From JBBQVS01 sp964250805 (GTDB lineage: Bacteria; Chloroflexota; Ktedonobacteria; Ktedonobacterales; Ktedonobacteraceae), in the NCBI GenBank assembly GCA_964250805.1, contig CAXUHG010000001.1, positions 124,001 to 188,000 on the forward strand: 64,000 bases of DNA, read 5' to 3'. Positions 33,091 to 40,963 of the stretch are shown in pieces. A model generated the notes under the pieces. It was not told the DNA's origin. It made no database searches and was given only the letters and a program-made list of their open reading frames with translations. Each line of letters begins with the position of its first letter. Within the stretch, counting starts at the first letter, position 1. A program made the position numbers and the translations under genes.

Positions 33091-33735
33091 TTACTCTTTG
33101 TATTTTTTCTCTCCAGCGGGTATTGCTACACTCAACCTATTCTCGATAGGAGCCAGCGGACATGTCCATGCGTCGTTATAGGCACACGAGGGGTTGTAGG
33201 CGTAGTTGAAGTCTAGCACAATTTGCATGCGACCATTTTCGTCGCTTGATGAGAGAAAGTTGCTGCCTTTGATGGTGTCGAAGAGGTAACGACCAGCACC
33301 GTAACTTTCTTTTGGGCTGGTGGCATCACGAAATGGCAGGAAGAGACCACCGCCGTAGATGTCGAGCCAGTAGAGGGAAAGCGTCACCTCTTGCTGCTCA
33401 ACAGGAAAATGAAGGTGTCCTACGGTTGTCATTTTCATGGATTCGCTGGCGTTCATGACCACTTCTTGCTGTGTGTGTTCGACATCAAAATCGACGGTGA
33501 CGGCGAAGCGCATGGCAGGATTGAAGGGGAAATACGGAATGCCTTTGAAGTTCCGTTTTTGCTCTTCATCGAGTGCCGATTGGGGATGAGTTGCGAATAT
33601 GCCATCACGCTCCTGTCGAAAACGCTGCAATATAGTGGCTTCGTCTGCACCATTTGCAAGCAACGCCGCATTGCGTCTCTGATACATGGCGGTCACATGC
33701 ATGCGAAAATCGTAGAGATCAAGATAGGATTGCAT
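33091..33735 (-). CDS. DUF1684 family protein
   Basis: A 214-residue protein of the DUF1684 family. The C-terminal signature is clear: YGAGRYLFDT, then MQIVLDFNYAYNPSCAYND and WTCPLAPIENRLSVAIPAGEK. Upstream it has LYWLDIYGGGLFLPFRDATS. The family is beta-rich and of unknown function. The start is the ATG at 33735, 8 bases after AGGA; the frame is open to 33780 but that extension runs into the hairpin at 33750-33806. No signal peptide is seen, so it is probably cytoplasmic. Confidence 0.88.
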   Translation of the reverse strand: MQSYLDLYDFRMHVTAMYQRRNAALLANGADEATILQRFRQERDGIFATHPQSALDEEQKRNFKGIPYFPFNPAMRFAVTVDFDVEHTQQEVVMNASESMKMTTVGHLHFPVEQQEVTLSLYWLDIYGGGLFLPFRDATSPKESYGAGRYLFDTIKGSNFLSSSDENGRMQIVLDFNYAYNPSCAYNDAWTCPLAPIENRLSVAIPAGEKKYKE

Positions 33736-33749
33736 AGCTATGTCCTGAC

Positions 33750-33806
33750 AATACCCGTCAAAAATAGAAAGACCCTTCACGGGTCTTTCTATTTTTGACG
33801 GGTATT
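33750..33806. terminator. Perfect 26-bp hairpin after osmC
   Basis: AATACCCGTCAAAAATAG and its complement pair around a TTCAC loop, 4 bases after the OsmC stop codon. A/T-rich segments in the stem give U-rich transcripts. It probably terminates osmC and insulates the DUF1684 gene. Confidence 0.75.
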
Positions 33807-33810
33807 AAAG

Positions 33811-34257
33811 TTATTGCTCCAATTGAGGATGTATGGTAATTGCGACGTTGTTGCGTAGGGCGTTGGAGACAGGGCAACTCTGCTCCGCGGTTTGCGTCGC
33901 CTTCTCAAAGGTGGCGGCATCAATACCAGGAACTTTGCCATTGACGGTGAGGTCTACGCCCGTGATTTTGGCACCGCTCGCGCTCAACTCTACGGTACAA
34001 ACCGCGCTTACATCGAGTTTGTCGGCTGGCGTACCGCTGCTCGCAAGCGTGTTCGTGAGGCTCATCGCGTAGCATTCCGCGTGGGCTGCCGCGATCAATT
34101 CTTCTGGACTTGTTTTGCCGTTGGGAGTCTCAGTGCGCGAAGCCCATGTCACAGAAAAGTTGTTGAGGGCACCACTGCTTGTATTAACAATTGTTCCATG
34201 TCCTTGTACAAGGCTGCCTTCCCATGTCACTTGGGCGCGGCGTTCTGCTTTTGGCAT
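33811..34257 (-). CDS. OsmC/Ohr-family peroxiredoxin-like protein
   Basis: A 148-residue OsmC-type protein. SPEELIAAAHAECYAMSL holds the first catalytic Cys (about residue 60) and AEQSCPVSNAL the second (about 127). Together they reduce organic hydroperoxides. The N-terminus (RRAQVTWEGSLVQGHGTI) fits OsmC better than Ohr. ATG 34257 follows AGAGGAAAA; the frame to 34371 lacks an RBS. It is divergent from the Eis-like gene across a 139-base region that contains an 8-base inverted repeat. Confidence 0.93.
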   Translation of the reverse strand: MPKAERRAQVTWEGSLVQGHGTIVNTSSGALNNFSVTWASRTETPNGKTSPEELIAAAHAECYAMSLTNTLASSGTPADKLDVSAVCTVELSASGAKITGVDLTVNGKVPGIDAATFEKATQTAEQSCPVSNALRNNVAITIHPQLEQ

Positions 34258-34309
34258 AATATTTTCCTCTTTGAATGAGAGTAATCGTCTACGAAGAGAC
34301 TTGTATACG

Positions 34310-34365
34310 GTATGCACGATTGCACACTGTGTCATAGTATCACAAAGATATGTTATAGTGCATAC
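34310..34365. promoter_or_regulatory. Inverted repeat in the divergent osmC / acetyltransferase region
   Basis: GTATGCAC at 34310-34317 and GTGCATAC at 34358-34365 are exact complements 40 bases apart, near where both promoters should lie. It could be a shared operator, for example for a redox-sensing repressor. No regulator gene is adjacent. Confidence 0.35.
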
Positions 34366-34396
34366 AAGCACTATTTTTGTTGAGCGAGGATTTTTT

Positions 34397-35665
34397 ATGT
34401 CATTGAGACACGCTGATTCACCAGACTTTGTTATTCGCCCACTGGAGACACCTGCCGAGCGCGATGCCTACTATACGCTAGCACTACAGACGTTTCATCC
34501 TCAAGTAGATGCGGCTGAGGCTCTGCCTCGGAGACGTAGGTTTACTGAGAACATTCCGATGTTTCAGGCTCGTAGTCTGCGTGGTGCCTTTCTTGGGAAC
34601 ACGCTGCTCGGTGGCTGTCACGTCGATGAGCGCGTAATGCGTATCGGCTCTGCACGGCTACTTACGGGCTGTATAGGCAGCGTTGTCACAATGGTGGAAC
34701 ATCGCAATCAGGGTGTTGCTGCTGCTCTTTTGCGCGATGTTGTCACGTATGCACAGGAGCAGCATCATGCTTTATTGTTGCTGGATGGCATTGGGCAATT
34801 CTATCATCGCTTCGGTTTCATTGACGTGTTTGATACTTCATGGCACACGATTGAGAATAGTGTTATTCAGGCACAGGCGGCTAGTCCCTATAAAGTGCGA
34901 CAGGCAACCTTTGAAGATATTCCCGCGTTACTTGCGCTGTATCAAAGACACTTTGCAGCGTATCCTGCCTCCTTCGAGCGCGATAAAACATTTCAAGAGC
35001 GGCTCTTTCATGACCGAGGTTGGATGAAACCGTATCTAGCAGTGGATAACAAGAATGCAGTACGTGGACATCTTCTGCTCAACATGCGACCAGAGAAACC
35101 AGTTGCTTATGAGGTCACAGCGGATGACTGGTATGCAGCACTTGCATTGTTACAAGAGCATGTGAAACTGGTTCAAGACCGACCTGGAGAAGAGAATAAG
35201 AGTATCTCCTGGCCTTTGCCAATGAACTCACAAGCATATTATTTGCTCTCGGACCATTTTCAAGTGAAAAGTCTGACAACGAGTACACCCGATGCCGATT
35301 GGATGGCACGAACGGAGCATCTTCCTACACTCATTGATGCACTGCTACCACTATGGAATGAGCGTTGGCAGCAACATAATCCAGGTCGGTCAGGAGTGCT
35401 TGCAATAACAATAGAGAATGAGCCGTTTCTGCTGGGTGCCGACGCAATGGGTATTCATTTGCTCGATCCTATGACGAGTAGTGCGTATGCAGCACGCCAT
35501 GTCAAGATGAGCCAACAGGTTTTCATCCAATTGTTGTTCGGCTATCGTTCTGTCTCATGGGCAATACGGCAGCAGGGACAGGAAATACCAGAAGAATTAC
35601 AGCCGGTTCTCGATATTCTGTTTCCCCAGACGCCAGCATGGATTGCTGGTAGCGATGCGTTTTAA
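34397..35665 (+). CDS. Eis-like GNAT N-acetyltransferase
   Basis: A 422-residue protein with the layout of Eis-type enzymes. An N-terminal GNAT domain has GCIGSVVTMVEHRNQGVAAALL (the acetyl-CoA loop V-x-x-x-x-R-N-Q-G-V-A, about residue 100). A second GNAT-like domain follows, then a C-terminal SCP2-like domain (VLAITIENEPFLLGAD to QLLFGYRSVSWA). Eis enzymes acetylate amines on many substrates, including aminoglycosides in some species. ATG 34397 has GCGAGGA upstream; the frame stays open far upstream but that part overlaps osmC antisense. Whether it confers drug resistance cannot be told. Confidence 0.88.
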   Translation: MSLRHADSPDFVIRPLETPAERDAYYTLALQTFHPQVDAAEALPRRRRFTENIPMFQARSLRGAFLGNTLLGGCHVDERVMRIGSARLLTGCIGSVVTMVEHRNQGVAAALLRDVVTYAQEQHHALLLLDGIGQFYHRFGFIDVFDTSWHTIENSVIQAQAASPYKVRQATFEDIPALLALYQRHFAAYPASFERDKTFQERLFHDRGWMKPYLAVDNKNAVRGHLLLNMRPEKPVAYEVTADDWYAALALLQEHVKLVQDRPGEENKSISWPLPMNSQAYYLLSDHFQVKSLTTSTPDADWMARTEHLPTLIDALLPLWNERWQQHNPGRSGVLAITIENEPFLLGADAMGIHLLDPMTSSAYAARHVKMSQQVFIQLLFGYRSVSWAIRQQGQEIPEELQPVLDILFPQTPAWIAGSDAF

Positions 35666-35691
35666 GCGTATCGTGTATTGCAGGAGGCGAC

Positions 35692-36534
35692 ATGGGCATT
35701 TTTGCACGTTTTGGACAGGAAATACGCCGACTAGTAGGACGCGACAATGGCATACGTATTTCCTATGGTCCTAATGCATTTCACTATGGCGAACTCTATC
35801 TTCCACAGAAAAAGGAAACAGAGACGCCTACGCCCGTTGTTGTCCTGCTTCACGGTGGCTTCTGGCGTTCTGCATATTCGCTCTCTTTAATGCGGAAATT
35901 AGCGCGGAACCTAGCACATAATGGATTCGCCGCGTGGAACGTTGAATATCGACGCGTTGGCAATGTTGAAGGTGGCTGGCCTAATACAATGCTCGATGTT
36001 GCGCTTGCCACCGATTACGTGCGAACGCTCGCGTCCCAATATGGGCTGGATACACACAAAGTCGTGACGGTCGGGCATTCAGCGGGCGGACATCTCTCCC
36101 TGTGGCTGGCGGCACGCCAGCGGATTACGGAAGGGGAATTGCACATAACAGAGCCACTACCACTCTTGGGAGCAGTTAGCCTCGCTGGTTGTGTGGACCT
36201 GGATTATGTCGCTCAACTCGGTCTTGGCAATGATGCTGCAATTGAACTGCTGGGAGGAGAGCCGCAAGATGTCCCTGAACGATACGCAACGGCTTCGCCA
36301 GCAGCGTTGTTACCACTTGGCACGCCACAGGTTCTCATTCACGGTACACGCGATGATCGTGTTCCCTTTAATGTGAGCCAAGCTTATGCACACATTGCTA
36401 ATGAAGCAGGCGATGATATTACCTTGATTGAGCTACCAGGAGCAGACCACTTCGTAGTAATTGATCCGACCTCGGAGTCATGGGCGATTACGCTCAAAGA
36501 GATACAGCGTCTGTTTGGCGAGGAAGATGTATAA
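35692..36534 (+). CDS. Alpha/beta hydrolase (esterase / kynurenine-formamidase-like)
   Basis: A 280-residue hydrolase. The oxyanion-hole motif is LLHGGFWRSAYS (about residue 50), the nucleophile elbow GHSAGGHLSLWLA (about 125), and the acid and His lie in HGTRDDRVP (about 225) and GADHFVVIDP (about 255). HGGFW resembles the HGGYW of kynurenine formamidases and related BD-FAE-type esterases. It has no signal peptide. AGGAGG lies upstream of the ATG at 35692, which is 26 bases after the acetyltransferase, so the two are probably one operon. Substrate unknown. Confidence 0.88.
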   Translation: MGIFARFGQEIRRLVGRDNGIRISYGPNAFHYGELYLPQKKETETPTPVVVLLHGGFWRSAYSLSLMRKLARNLAHNGFAAWNVEYRRVGNVEGGWPNTMLDVALATDYVRTLASQYGLDTHKVVTVGHSAGGHLSLWLAARQRITEGELHITEPLPLLGAVSLAGCVDLDYVAQLGLGNDAAIELLGGEPQDVPERYATASPAALLPLGTPQVLIHGTRDDRVPFNVSQAYAHIANEAGDDITLIELPGADHFVVIDPTSESWAITLKEIQRLFGEEDV

Positions 36535-36555
36535 TAAATAGTTTATGAAAAGGGG

Positions 36556-36652
36556 CAAGGGCGCCCGCAAGGGGAACGCCCCTCCCATATGACGATGCAT
36601 CACGCAGCACTATGCGTATATGGGAGGGGCGTTCCCCTTGCGGGCGCCCTTG
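36556..36652. repeat. Palindromic repeat family E, copy 1
   Basis: A 97-base palindrome with 36-base arms (CAAGGGCGCCCGCAAGGGG outward). A related half-length hairpin is at 51887-51915. It lies between the hydrolase gene and the membrane protein split by the gap. Confidence 0.85.
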
Positions 36653-36680
36653 AAACCGAGAAAGGCAGGGACGCACGCTC

Positions 36681-36735
36681 ATGACATTTCCCATCACGTT
36701 TGGCTTGCCACAGGTTATTCTGCTACTGGTCGCGC
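36681..36735 (+). other. Duplicate 5' end of the membrane-protein gene at a contig end
   Basis: These 55 bases are identical to 36836-36890 after the gap. They contain the ATG and first 18 codons. The preceding sequence with the AGGCAGGGA ribosome site belongs to this gene. This is a contig overlap left unmerged, not a real duplication. Confidence 0.85.
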
Positions 36736-36835
36736 NNNNNNNNNNNNNNNNNNNNNNNNNNNNNNNNNNNNNNNNNNNNNNNNNNNNNNNNNNNNNNNNN
36801 NNNNNNNNNNNNNNNNNNNNNNNNNNNNNNNNNNN
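36736..36835. other. Assembly gap (100 N), probably spurious
   Basis: The flanks carry the same 55-base sequence, so the two contigs very likely overlap and no bases are missing. Removing 155 bases would rejoin the gene with its leader. Confidence 0.9.
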
Positions 36836-37525
36836 ATGACATTTCCCATCACGTTTGGCTTGCCACAGGTTATTCTGCTACTGGTCGCGCTAGTCGGTAT
36901 CTTCTTGCTCTTTACAGCGTTTACGAGACAGAGAGATACAGAGAGATATGAGGATGAAAAGGCTTCTTTCTATGTAAGACGCAGACATAGAGGGGTGCGC
37001 TGGGGACGTGGCATTAGCGGCGTTATTCTCATTGTACTAGCCCTCTCGCTGTTGTGGGCGGTTGTGACTGTGCAGACCTATCTTGGTTTGACGGGTGAGA
37101 CGAGAGTTGCCCATGTTCACGCAACAAGAATAGCGAATACTCAACACCAGATGAGCGTTGAATTGACACTCTTCGATAATAATGGTCACACAGCATCTGA
37201 TAACACCTATCTTATTCAGGGCGATGAATGGATGGTGCAAGGCAACATTCTCAAGTTTCCTGCATGGCTCAACATTGTTGGCCTGCATTCGGGCTACAAG
37301 CTCACACGACTAGAGGGACGCTATGACGACATTAACCTGGAAAATAAGGGACCGCATACGGCGGTTGCCCTCAACGGAGGCGACGACAACTTCTATTCAA
37401 CGGCCCACGCGCAACAATCGTGGATGACGCCGTTTGTCGATGCCTATGGTAATGCGGCAATTCAAGCCCCAGGCTCCTACGATGTGTTTGTGACGCAGGA
37501 TGCGTTGATTACCAAGCCGACGTGA
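36836..37525 (+). CDS. Two-helix membrane protein, function unknown
   Basis: A 229-residue protein with two membrane helices (about residues 10-27 and 58-80) enclosing a short, strongly basic cytoplasmic loop (YVRRRHRGVRWGRG). An exported domain of about 150 residues follows, with VAHVHATRIANTQHQMSVELTLF-like strands split by polar turns. I recognise no catalytic motif. Similar proteins are sometimes labelled multidrug or cation efflux, without a basis visible here. The real gene begins at 36681 on the other side of the spurious gap. Confidence 0.75.
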   Translation: MTFPITFGLPQVILLLVALVGIFLLFTAFTRQRDTERYEDEKASFYVRRRHRGVRWGRGISGVILIVLALSLLWAVVTVQTYLGLTGETRVAHVHATRIANTQHQMSVELTLFDNNGHTASDNTYLIQGDEWMVQGNILKFPAWLNIVGLHSGYKLTRLEGRYDDINLENKGPHTAVALNGGDDNFYSTAHAQQSWMTPFVDAYGNAAIQAPGSYDVFVTQDALITKPT

Positions 37526-37530
37526 TGAGC

Positions 37531-37656
37531 GAGGTAGGGACCAATTTATCGCGTCCAAAGGGTGGGGCGCGGGGTACACGTAACCACAACGAATCATTAC
37601 CCACACGTTACCCCACCCCAGCCCCACCGAGGACGCGATAAATTGGTCCCTACCTC
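37531..37656. repeat. Palindromic repeat family B, copy 3
   Basis: A 126-base element with tips GAGGTAGGGACC and arms AATTTATCGCGTCC. The centre (GGGGTACACGTAACCAC and so on) is unrelated to the full-length copies. The right tip supplies the TAG stop of the LLM oxidoreductase (37650-37652). Confidence 0.85.
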
Positions 37657-38426
37657 ATATATTTGACGGCAGTGGGAATTTTGTCGAAGGGAGGCCAGAA
37701 CGTGAGGAATGTACGCTCAACTCCGAGTTGCTCCCACGTTGCTAACTTCGCGGCAATGTCTTCTTCGGGCAAGTCCCAGGAGGCGTAGACAGATAGGCTC
37801 ACAGAACGACATGATGCTTCAATTGCCTGTTGTGCAAAGCGTATTACGTTATCGTCGGCATAGACGTTGATCTCGTTGGCATACTCAAGGGCACTTGAAA
37901 TCAGACGTTTTGAAGAGCCTGCTCCAACTATAATCCGAATTGGCTGAGGTGGAACAGGCATTGAGGCTGCATTGTTTAAGGAGAGATGCTCCCCCTCGAA
38001 AGTGACCTGCTCGCCTTGCCAGATACGGCGCAACACAGTAACGGTCTCCTTCAGTCCTGCAATCCGTGCCGAGGCATCAGGAATTGCGATACCCCACGCT
38101 CGCATCTCCTCGAAGAAATCGCCTGCGCCAATACCAAGCTCGAAACGTCCCCCACTCGCTATAGCAAGCGTCGCGCTCTCTTTTGCCAGCACTCCTGGTA
38201 GGTAGTTCATGCGGTCAATAACCATAGGCACCAAACGAATGCGTGATGTCACCATCGCCAAGGCTCCATAGACGGACCAGCCGCAGATGTAAGGATATTG
38301 CAGTTCTTCCGTGTGATAGTGATCCAGAAAACTGAGAGCATCAAAACCGTGTTTGTCAGCCACCTGAGCAGCCGCTAACGTAGCATCCCAATCGGCATTA
38401 GGGCCAAGGTTGATTGCGATACGCAT
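37650..38426 (-). CDS. LLM-class (luciferase-like, probably F420-dependent) oxidoreductase
   Basis: A 258-residue TIM-barrel oxidoreductase of the bacterial-luciferase-like class. Visible marks are INLGPNADWDATLAAAQVAD, DALSFLDHYHTEE, VTSRIRLVPMVI, FELGIGAGDFFEEMRAWGI and QPIRIIVGAGSSKRLI. It is shorter than the usual 290-340 residues. The last codons, reading KYMR and stop, run into the tip of a family B palindrome, so the C-terminal helix may have been lost. Members use FMN or F420; F420 is likely but not provable here. RBS AAGGAGA precedes the ATG at 38426. Confidence 0.85.
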   Translation of the reverse strand: MRIAINLGPNADWDATLAAAQVADKHGFDALSFLDHYHTEELQYPYICGWSVYGALAMVTSRIRLVPMVIDRMNYLPGVLAKESATLAIASGGRFELGIGAGDFFEEMRAWGIAIPDASARIAGLKETVTVLRRIWQGEQVTFEGEHLSLNNAASMPVPPQPIRIIVGAGSSKRLISSALEYANEINVYADDNVIRFAQQAIEASCRSVSLSVYASWDLPEEDIAAKLATWEQLGVERTFLTFWPPFDKIPTAVKYMR

Positions 38427-38462
38427 AGATACATTCTCCTTGTAAAAACAGAATTTTAGTGT

Positions 38463-38586
38463 GTAGGGGTCATAATTCATTACGCCCTTTTTGACGGTAG
38501 ATACTGTCGGCAATCATTGAATAACGTTTTCAATAGATAGGAAACGTGGTCGATTGTTACGAGGGCGTAATGAATTATGACCCTAC
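38463..38586. repeat. Palindromic repeat family D, copy 3
   Basis: A 124-base element with tips GTAGGGGTCATAATTCATTA and complementary end. The centre differs from copies 1 and 2. It lies 37 bases upstream of the LLM oxidoreductase start, where its promoter would be expected. Confidence 0.8.
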
Positions 38587-38678
38587 ATTCACAATCCACC
38601 ATATACGCCAGTATAGTCTCCGCTACTTGACATCTCCTGTCATAAATAAGTTTCCTGCGCTCGTACTTGATTCAATGG

Positions 38679-38817
38679 TTTCGTAGGGACTAGATGTATC
38701 GCGTCCGGTGCGTGATTTATCACGCGAGATCATACTAATATGGCTTGTAGGCAGTGTTCAGCAAGATTTCGCTCAATAAATTGAGCAGCGGACGCGATAC
38801 ATCTAGTCCCTACGAAA
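38679..38817. repeat. Palindromic repeat family B, copy 4 (full length, inverted)
   Basis: A 139-base element homologous along its whole length, in reverse orientation, to the copy at 32896-33037, including the GCTCAAT/ATTGAGC and GATCTCGCGTGATAAATCAC segments. With the family D copy it fills most of the 480-base space before the MFS gene. Confidence 0.85.
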
Positions 38818-38907
38818 AACTGTTACATGAAGGGTAGAAGACTAGTACGCTGTGCTACAATAAATTGCATAAACACAAACGTTTGGACAGGAAAGTACAA
38901 TATCTCT

Positions 38908-40128
38908 ATGTCATTCCCCTCAGTGATATCACAGGACAATGCTGGCAACAAAAAGCCAAGTAGCGTCTCTTTGCGGATATTCGCGGCATGTCTTACATCG
39001 GTTGTAGTCTCGATTCACTACACCAACTATAGCCCTTTGATCGCGACGATACGCACTCAACTGCACATCAATAGTGGACAAGCAGGCTTATTATCAACGC
39101 TGCTCTTTCTTGGTCTCGCTCTCACCTACCTTCCGGCTGGAGCATTGGCTGATCGTTTCGGTACAAAACCAGTGTTATTAGCATTTAGTGGATTGATTGT
39201 TGTTGGAGGTGTCCTGCTGCCGCTCTTTCCTTCGCTAGCGTGGGTGTTGTTCTGCCGCTTACTCGTTGGTCTAGGTTCTGGTGGTGCATTTGTAGCAGGT
39301 GCTGGTGTCGCGGCTAGTGCGGGTAAGCATGCCTCGGTTGGACAGGGGCTTTATGGGGGTGCAACACAGGTTGGGCAAGCGTTGGGTCTGTTGATTACAC
39401 CGTTGTTGCTACCATACTTTGGCTGGCGTGGTTGCTTTCTGTTCTGGGGACTGTTCAGTGCCTCCTCTATTCTCGTATGGCTTTTTGTGAACGATGGGCA
39501 AGAGGCGCGTAGAGATGGAAAAATCGACGTAGGAGCGGGAATACGTTCGCCGTCAGTATGGACGTTGGGCTTATCTCATCTAGGCACGTTCGGTTTAGGA
39601 GCCGCGATTTCAACGTGGTTGACTATTTATCTCATTGACCAGTACCATCTATCGCTACAGCTTGCGGCTGCGCTTGGCTCGTTTGCGCTACTCACAGGCA
39701 TGTTCTTCCGTCCACTTGGCGGTCTACTAATAGGACGCGGCATCATTGGCGCGATTCCACTGCTACGCATGGGTACGATTCTGGGTGCGGTAGGTGTCGC
39801 AGTATTGATGATACCGTTAAGTATACCGATACTGGGGGTTATTGGCATCTCGTTGATCGCGGTAGGAGCGACCATTCCGTATACATCCGTCTTCAACTCG
39901 GCGGCAAATTTGCGGACGGTCAAGCGAGGCGTGGCACAAGGTTTCGTGAGTATGATATCCAGCCCAACGGCAATTATCGGACCACCCGTGATTGGCTATG
40001 TACTCGATCATACGAAAAGCTTCACCGATGCGTTTAGTGTTATTCTCTTATTTAGTGCGGTAGCTATTACGGCCTCGTTTCTCGCAGGGTCAGCCGTGAG
40101 ACGCGAGGCTGCCGTTCCAACAGTATAA
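38908..40128 (+). CDS. MFS transporter
   Basis: A 406-residue major-facilitator protein with about twelve helices. The loop 2-3 signature is GALADRFGTKPVLLA (about residue 90), and the cytoplasmic loop between helices 6 and 7 contains NDGQEARRDGK. The first half (NYSPLIATIRTQLHINSGQAGLL) and the mid-signature resemble the CynX/nitrate-sugar anion-type MFS porters. The start is taken as the ATG at 38908 with AGGAAAG 12 bases upstream. An in-frame ATG at 38827 has no RBS and would add 27 polar residues. Direction of transport and substrate unknown; the sugar genes that follow may hint at a carbohydrate. Confidence 0.88.
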   Translation: MSFPSVISQDNAGNKKPSSVSLRIFAACLTSVVVSIHYTNYSPLIATIRTQLHINSGQAGLLSTLLFLGLALTYLPAGALADRFGTKPVLLAFSGLIVVGGVLLPLFPSLAWVLFCRLLVGLGSGGAFVAGAGVAASAGKHASVGQGLYGGATQVGQALGLLITPLLLPYFGWRGCFLFWGLFSASSILVWLFVNDGQEARRDGKIDVGAGIRSPSVWTLGLSHLGTFGLGAAISTWLTIYLIDQYHLSLQLAAALGSFALLTGMFFRPLGGLLIGRGIIGAIPLLRMGTILGAVGVAVLMIPLSIPILGVIGISLIAVGATIPYTSVFNSAANLRTVKRGVAQGFVSMISSPTAIIGPPVIGYVLDHTKSFTDAFSVILLFSAVAITASFLAGSAVRREAAVPTV

Positions 40129-40254
40129 CCATAAAAGATTTTCATGTCACCTCTTCTACCGTTGGTACGTTACTCATGTAGAGGTAAACATACCTTGATG
40201 TCTTGCTACGATTGAGACACAGCATAGTTCCTTCAGAAATGGAGTTTCATTTTC

Positions 40255-40899
40255 ATGAAAAGACCAAAGGCGATCATTTTTGACCTGGATGGCGTACTCA
40301 CCGATACATCTGAGTACCACTATCAGGCATGGAAACACTTGGCAGATGACGAGGGTATCCCATTCACCCATGAGGAGAACGATGCTCATTTGCGCGGCGT
40401 CGGCAGACGTGACTCGCTGATGTACCTGCTCAAAGGCCGTCAGGTGTCAGAAGATCAGATACAGGAGATGATGGACCGCAAGAACCGCTACTATTCGGAA
40501 CTCATCAAGAACATGACTCCGAAAGAGGTAGTGGCGGGCGGCGTCGAGCTGCTCAAGCAATTGCGACAGGAAGGCATCAAAACCGCCATTGCCTCCGCGA
40601 GCAAGAACACGTCGATAGTACTCGACAAGCTGCAAATCACTTCGTACTTCGATGGCATCGCCGATGGCAACAGCGTCGTCAATGGCAAACCAAAACCAGA
40701 CGTGTTTGTCTTCGCCGCTGGTCTGGTCAATACATCGGTACTCGATTGCCTAGGCGTTGAGGACGCGGCAGCAGGTGTCGAAGCGATTAAAGCCGCTGGC
40801 ATGGAGGCGTTGGGCATTGGTCCCAAAGAACGTTTCTCAAATGCAGACAAAGTTCTTCCCACTATGGAGAACAAAACACTACAAGATTTGATAGATTAA
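40255..40899 (+). CDS. pgmB: Beta-phosphoglucomutase
   Basis: A 214-residue HAD-superfamily enzyme. The nucleophile motif is IFDLDGVLTDTSEYHYQAW (about residues 8-26). Substrate-specificity residues in the cap, RGVGRRDSLMYLL, are typical of beta-phosphoglucomutase. AIASASKNTSIVLDKL (motif II/III) and GVEDAAAGVEAIKAAG (motif IV) complete the site. It converts beta-D-glucose 1-phosphate to glucose 6-phosphate. It lies 64 bases before a GH65 phosphorylase, the enzyme class that makes beta-glucose 1-phosphate, so the two form a phosphorolytic disaccharide pathway. Confidence 0.95.
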   Translation: MKRPKAIIFDLDGVLTDTSEYHYQAWKHLADDEGIPFTHEENDAHLRGVGRRDSLMYLLKGRQVSEDQIQEMMDRKNRYYSELIKNMTPKEVVAGGVELLKQLRQEGIKTAIASASKNTSIVLDKLQITSYFDGIADGNSVVNGKPKPDVFVFAAGLVNTSVLDCLGVEDAAAGVEAIKAAGMEALGIGPKERFSNADKVLPTMENKTLQDLID

Positions 40900-40963
40900 C
40901 ACATAAAATTACGGGTATAGCCTTGTAGAAAGCTATACCTGAAATTTTAGGAAGGATGCTTCT

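Noticed and set aside
36681..36890. True tandem duplication of the membrane-protein start
   Set aside because: The copies are identical and abut a nominal 100-N gap exactly at contig ends, so an unmerged overlap is far more likely.
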